Shown: positions 59,804 through 64,000 of the stretch, piece by piece
How positions within the stretch are numbered: position 1 is the stretch's first letter
Layout of the letters: the number at the start of each line of letters is the position of its first letter
NCBI RefSeq assembly: GCF_002904295.1
Contig: NZ_PPHG01000018.1
Coordinates: 168,378-232,377 of the forward strand
Direction: 5' to 3'
Source: Amycolatopsis sp. CA-128772
Lineage (GTDB): Bacteria; Actinomycetota; Actinomycetes; Mycobacteriales; Pseudonocardiaceae
DNA length: 64,000 nt
The notes under the pieces: generated by a model
Told to the model about the DNA's origin: nothing
The model's database searches: none
Seen by the model: the letters and a program-made list of their open reading frames with translations, nothing else
Made by a program: the position numbers and the translations under genes

Positions 59804-61441
59804 TCACTGTGCTGCACGTCCGGGTGAGTCTTCTTCGCTCGTCCGGGTGAGGTCCCACGCCAGGAGGGCGACGTACAGCGAGAGCATCGTCTCCGGTTCC
59901 TCCAGCCGGACGCCGAGGACCTGCTCGATCCGGGCGAGCTGCTGGTAGTACGCCGTCCTCGACGTGTGGGCGGCCGCGGCCGCCGCCGACTTGTTGCCGC
60001 CCTGTTCGCAGTAGTGCCGCAGGGCCTGGACCAGCCGGCTGCCCGACGTCGCGTCACGCTGCAGGAGCGGCCCGAGCTCGCGCGCCGCGAACGCCGTCAC
60101 GCGCTCGTCGCCGGACAGCAGGTGCAGCAGGCCCCGCAGGCGGACGTCCGACAGGCGGTGCACCACGCGTTCCACGCCCGTCCCGAGCGCCGCCGCCGCC
60201 ACCTGGCTCGCTTCCGACAGCGTCCGCCGCGCTTCGGCCGGCGACGTCACCGTCGTGCCGACCGCCAGCACGCCCGGCGCGCTGCCGCGGGCCTCGTGGA
60301 CGTCGGTGGCGAGGCGGTGCAGCACCGCCTCGGCGTTCGCCTCTCGCGACAGCGCGATCAGCGCCCGTACGCCGAGGTCGTCCGTCCCGACCAGGGCCGA
60401 CACCTTCGCGCGCCGCGCCGCCAGCACCGTCGCCTCGGCGAGTTCGCGCAGCACCGGCGGCGTCGACAGCGCGGGCCGGGACGTGCCGGTCAGCCGCGGC
60501 CGGACCGCCAGCCCGACCAGCTGCCGCCCGGTCAGCGGCACGGCCAGGGCCGAGGCGCGGGCCAGCAGCTCCGCCGTCGGCGCCGGGGACGCGAGCAGCT
60601 CGGTGAGCACCGCGCGGTGGGCCTGGCGTTCGAGCCCGTCGGTGTCCTTGGCGACCAGCCGGTGCACGGCGAGCGCGGACGCGGCCCGCTCGGCGACCAC
60701 CCGGTGGCGGTGCGGCGGCTGGTCGGCGCAGACGACGATCAGCCGGCCCCAGTCGTGCCCGCGCGCGCCGACCACGGTCACCAGCCAGCCCGAACCGGGG
60801 TGGTAGCCGGTGCGCTCGCCGACCTGGACCACCCGTGACCGGGCCGGCCAGCCGGTGAGCAGCTCGGCCGGGTCGGTGCCGGCCGCGTCGTAGGCGAGAA
60901 CTTCGTGCGACAGCGTCTCCAGCACCGCGGGCTGCTCGGTCAGCCGGGCGACTTCGCCCAGGACGACGCCGGGTTCGGCACCCGCGACCGTCAGCGCGGT
61001 GAACGTCTCGTGCACGCGCTCGGCCGCGCGCAGCTCGGCGACCTGGGCGTCGACGATCTGGCCGTTGACGGCCTCGGTGACGCTGACGAACCGCGTCTCA
61101 CGCGACAGCGTGACCAGCGGCAGGCCGTGTTCGTCGGCCGCTTCGACCAGCGCGGCGGGCAGCCGGTCGCTCCAGTGCCGGACCAGCTCGACCACCACCC
61201 CGGCGGCGCCGACCCCGGCCAGGTCGGCGACGTACCGGGCGAGCGCCGGGCCGTCGTCGGGCAGCGCGACGCCGGTCGTCAGCACGAGCTCGCCGCCGCG
61301 CAGCAGGTGCGCGATGTCGGCGACCTCGGCGACGTGCGCCCAGCGCACCGGCGCGTCGAGCCCGGCCGCGCCGGCGACGACGTGCGGGCGGCCGTGGCGC
61401 AGCACCGGCAGCGCGAGGACCTCGGCGACGGTCGGGTACAT
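59804..61441 (-). CDS. PucR-family transcriptional regulator
   Basis: Protein of 545 residues. N-terminal PucR domain (YPTVAEVLALPVLRHGRPHV), a GGDEF-like CdaR region in the middle, and C-terminal PucR HTH (HYCEQGGNKSAAAAAAHTSR). Divergent from mmsA with a TGTACGG...CCGTACA repeat between, so it probably controls that gene by sensing a catabolic intermediate. ATG start. Confidence 0.9.
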   Translation of the reverse strand: MYPTVAEVLALPVLRHGRPHVVAGAAGLDAPVRWAHVAEVADIAHLLRGGELVLTTGVALPDDGPALARYVADLAGVGAAGVVVELVRHWSDRLPAALVEAADEHGLPLVTLSRETRFVSVTEAVNGQIVDAQVAELRAAERVHETFTALTVAGAEPGVVLGEVARLTEQPAVLETLSHEVLAYDAAGTDPAELLTGWPARSRVVQVGERTGYHPGSGWLVTVVGARGHDWGRLIVVCADQPPHRHRVVAERAASALAVHRLVAKDTDGLERQAHRAVLTELLASPAPTAELLARASALAVPLTGRQLVGLAVRPRLTGTSRPALSTPPVLRELAEATVLAARRAKVSALVGTDDLGVRALIALSREANAEAVLHRLATDVHEARGSAPGVLAVGTTVTSPAEARRTLSEASQVAAAALGTGVERVVHRLSDVRLRGLLHLLSGDERVTAFAARELGPLLQRDATSGSRLVQALRHYCEQGGNKSAAAAAAHTSRTAYYQQLARIEQVLGVRLEEPETMLSLYVALLAWDLTRTSEEDSPGRAAQ

Positions 61442-61471
61442 GGCTCCTCGGGATGATCGGCAGGGACAGAC

Positions 61472-61499
61472 TGTACGGCCGCGATGGCGAGTCCGTACA
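61472..61499. promoter_or_regulatory. Inverted repeat between pucR and mmsA
   Basis: TGTACGG (61472-61478) and CCGTACA (61493-61499) are perfect 7-base arms 14 bases apart, with centres two helical turns apart. The position between divergent genes suits a dimeric regulator such as the adjacent PucR. Confidence 0.55.
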
Positions 61500-61574
61500 C
61501 GTTGCCGATGGTCTGGCGTGGCGGCCGCCCGGAGACTCAGGTCGGACGTTGCCGCCAGCGAAGGAGTGCCTGCC

Positions 61575-63065
61575 GTGACCGACCGCATCAGCCACTGGAT
61601 CGACGGCAAGCCGTTCACCGGGGCCCCCGGGCGCACCGGTGAGGTGTTCGACCCGGCCACCGGCGAGGTCCGGGCGCAGGTCGACTTCGCCGGCGACGCC
61701 GAGGTCGAAGCGGCCGTCGCCGCGGCCAAGGCGGCGCTGCCGGGCTGGCGCGGGACGTCCCTGGCCGGGCGGACGCGGGTGCTGTTCGCCTTCCGCGAGC
61801 TGCTCTCGGCCCGCAAGCACGAGCTGGCGAAGATCATCACGAGCGAGCACGGCAAGGTCGAGTCCGACGCGGCGGGGGAGATCGCCCGCGCGATCGAGAA
61901 CGTCGAATTCGCGTGCGGCGCCGCCCAGCTGCTCAAGGGCGGCTTCAGCGAGAACGCCTCCACCGGCGTCGACGTCTACTCGATCGCCCAGCCGCTCGGC
62001 GTGGTCGGCGTGATCTCGCCGTTCAACTTCCCGGCCATGGTGCCGCTGTGGTTCGTGCCCAACGCGCTGGCCTGCGGGAACACCGTCGTGCTCAAGCCCA
62101 GTGAGAAGGACCCGTCGGCGGCGGTGTTCATCGCGGAGCTGTTCGCCGAGGCCGGGCTGCCCGCGGGCGCGCTCAACGTGCTGCACGGCGACAAGGTCGC
62201 GGTCGACGGGCTGCTGTCGCACGCCGACGTCAAGGCGATCTCGTTCGTCGGGTCGACGCCGATCGCGCGGTACGTCTACGAAACCGGCACCCGGCACGGC
62301 AAGCGCGTCCAGGCGCTCGGCGGGGCCAAGAACCACATGGTGGTGCTGCCGGACGCCGACCTCGACCTGGCCGCCGACGCGGCGGTGTCGGCCGGGTTCG
62401 GCTCGGCGGGGGAGCGGTGCATGGCGGTGTCGGTGGTGGTGGCCGTCGACCCGGTCGGCGACGCGCTCGTGCAGAAGATCACCGAGCGGATGACCCGGTT
62501 GAAGGTCGGCGACGGCCGCGACCCTTCGTCGGAGATGGGGCCCCTGGTCACGGCGGCGCACCACGGCCGGGTTTCGTCCTATGTGGACGTCGGGGTGGCG
62601 GAGGGGGCGTCCCTGGTGGTCGACGGCCGGGGGATCGAGGTGCCCGGCGACGGCTTCTGGCTCGGCCCGACGCTGTTCGACCACGTCCGCCCGTCGATGT
62701 CGATCTACACGGACGAGATCTTCGGGCCGGTGCTGGCGGTGGCGCGCACGGCTTCCTACGACGACGCCCTGGAGCTGATCAACGCGAACCCGTACGGCAA
62801 CGGCACGGCCATCTTCACCGGCGACGGCGCGGCGGCGCGCCGGTTCCAGAACGAGGTCGAGGTGGGCATGGTCGGGGTGAACGTGCCGATCCCGGTCCCG
62901 GTGGGCTATTACTCGTTCGGCGGCTGGAAGGACTCGCTGTTCGGCGACAGCCACGCGTACGGGCCGGAGGGGTTCCACTTCTTCACGCGGACGAAGGTCG
63001 TGACGTCGCGGTGGCCGAACGTTTCGCACGCCGGGGTCAACCTGGGCTTCCCGCGCAACTCCTGA
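61575..63065 (+). CDS. mmsA: CoA-acylating methylmalonate-semialdehyde dehydrogenase
   Basis: Aldehyde dehydrogenase of 496 residues. Catalytic Cys282 in GSAGERCMAVSV; the MMSDH group is indicated by SPFNFPAMVPLWF and the C-terminal DSLFGDSHAYGPEG. It oxidises methylmalonate or malonate semialdehyde to acyl-CoA, a step of valine and beta-alanine (thus pyrimidine) breakdown. GTG start with AAGGAG upstream. Divergent from pucR. Confidence 0.93.
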   Translation: MTDRISHWIDGKPFTGAPGRTGEVFDPATGEVRAQVDFAGDAEVEAAVAAAKAALPGWRGTSLAGRTRVLFAFRELLSARKHELAKIITSEHGKVESDAAGEIARAIENVEFACGAAQLLKGGFSENASTGVDVYSIAQPLGVVGVISPFNFPAMVPLWFVPNALACGNTVVLKPSEKDPSAAVFIAELFAEAGLPAGALNVLHGDKVAVDGLLSHADVKAISFVGSTPIARYVYETGTRHGKRVQALGGAKNHMVVLPDADLDLAADAAVSAGFGSAGERCMAVSVVVAVDPVGDALVQKITERMTRLKVGDGRDPSSEMGPLVTAAHHGRVSSYVDVGVAEGASLVVDGRGIEVPGDGFWLGPTLFDHVRPSMSIYTDEIFGPVLAVARTASYDDALELINANPYGNGTAIFTGDGAAARRFQNEVEVGMVGVNVPIPVPVGYYSFGGWKDSLFGDSHAYGPEGFHFFTRTKVVTSRWPNVSHAGVNLGFPRNS

Positions 63066-63196
63066 GCGTTTCCGGCGGTGGCCCCGTGCCACCTACTCGA
63101 CGTCGGCACCGGCCGCGGCCGCTTCGGTGCGGGCCTGTCCAGGAGATCTCCAGGAGCCCAGGCCCGTGACCCGGCAGCCGCGCGCGCAGCCGCGCG

Positions 63197-64000
63197 GTGG
63201 TCACGAACACCACGCCGGTCGCGGCCTACCGCGGCGCGGGCCGCCCGGAGGCGACCGCCGCCGTCGAGCGGGCGATGGACCTGTTCGCCGCCGAGCTCGG
63301 GCTGGACCCGGCCGACGTCCGGCGGGTCAACTTCATCCGGCCCGAGGAGTTCCCGTACCGGACGCCGACCGGCGCCTTCTACGACACGGGGGAGTACGCG
63401 GCCGCGCTGGACAAGGTCCTGGCCGCCGCCGGCTACCCGGAACTGCGGGCGCAGCAGCAGCGGCGGCGCGAGGCGGGGGACCCGGTCGAGCTCGGTCTCG
63501 GCATCGCCGCCTACGTCGAGATCACCGGCGGCGACGGCGGTGGCGAGAGCGGCCGGGTCGACATCCATCCGGACGGCTCGGTCGTCGCGTGGACCGGCAG
63601 TTCGCCGCACGGGCAGGGCCTCGGCACGTCCCTGGCCATGCTGCTGTCCGACCGGCTCGGCGTGCCGCTGGAGAAGATCACCGTCCGCCACGGCGACACC
63701 GACGAGGTGCCGAAGGCGATCGGCACGTTCGGCTCGCGGTCGCTGCAGCTGGGCGGCTCGGCGATCCGGCAGGCGGCCGACGCGGTGATCGCCCAGGCCC
63801 GCGAGCTGGCGGCGGACCTGCTGGAAGCCGCGTCCGACGATCTGGAACTGGACGTCGAGCGCGGGGTCTGGCAGGTGCGCGGCGCGCCGTCGAGCACCGT
63901 GCTGAGCTGGGCGCAGGTGGCTGAAGCCGCCTCGGACGGCAAGCTGACCGCCGACGTCTGGTTCGGCGACGGCCAGCCGACGTTCCCGTTCGGCGCGCAC
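63197..64000 (+). pseudogene. 5'-truncated xanthine dehydrogenase/CO dehydrogenase large-subunit gene, cut by the window end
   Basis: Open frame of 268 codons running to the last base. VAAYRGAGRPEATAAVERAM at its start is normally in the middle of the molybdopterin-binding large subunit (residue 300 or beyond), and EFPYRTPTGAFYDTGEYAAA, TGSSPHGQGLGT follow in order. In the same frame a TGA sits at 63167, and no other N-terminal half lies between here and mmsA, so the 5' half is missing. Whether the fragment is still expressed (GTG at 63197) cannot be told. Confidence 0.65.

Overview
The window looks like a chromosomal segment of a high-GC actinomycete, most likely Amycolatopsis or a close relative in the Pseudonocardiaceae (inference). 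Grounds: strong G/C bias at third codon positions, frequent GTG and some TTG starts, many 4-base stop/start overlaps (ATGA, GTGA), F420-type flavoenzymes, a DUF397/helix-turn-helix pair, and the order rsfS-gpgP-octT-degV-comEA-comEC-holA-rpsT-lepA, which also occurs in mycobacteria. Species cannot be fixed without a search.

Layout. 1-14 kb is a conserved core: ribosome silencing factor, the phosphatase/octanoyltransferase pair of methylglucose lipopolysaccharide synthesis, DegV, ComEA/ComEC, a threonine-synthase-like enzyme behind a SAM riboswitch, HolA, S20 and LepA. A degenerate direct-repeat block lies between comEC and the threonine-synthase-like gene. 14-31 kb is accessory: Uma2 nuclease, pentapeptide protein with a coding-like shifted tail, secreted GH20 hexosaminidase with a DasR-type (dre) site, MarR, nitronate monooxygenase, APC permease, a membrane-anchored RNase Sa homologue with its barstar, Lrp regulator, MFS pump, a secreted GH5/ricin enzyme, two gene remnants and a 346-bp deleted IS5-type element. 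31-36.7 kb is one assimilatory sulfate operon (leader peptide, sulfite reductase, zinc-ribbon protein, CysH, CysD, CysN, SirB/CbiX-type chelatase).

36.8-39.4 kb holds a two-gene STAND ATPase/TPR unit that may be a conflict (defence) system. 39.4-49.8 kb has HemW, small oxidoreductases, a TetR gene facing four exact 18-bp tandem operators, a siderophore-reductase with an iron box, a serine hydrolase, the wreck of a type I restriction subunit, a DJ-1/MocR divergon and a secreted TAP-type peptidase. 49.8-54.7 kb is a pyrimidine/hydantoin catabolic operon (NCS1 permease, nitrilase-type amidohydrolase, dihydropyrimidinase, F420 oxidoreductase). 54.8-58.3 kb has a two-component system and a DUF4153 membrane protein. 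58.3-64 kb has a DUF397/HTH pair, a subtilisin-inhibitor-like protein, a PucR regulator divergent from mmsA, and a 5'-truncated xanthine dehydrogenase-type gene running off the end.

Ways the genes work together: the sulfate operon makes sulfide and siroheme precursor, and a cysteine-containing leader peptide probably senses supply. The SAM riboswitch ties the threonine-synthase-like gene to the methionine/SAM branch. The chitin-type hexosaminidase is probably under GlcNAc control. No tRNA, rRNA or CRISPR array was seen.
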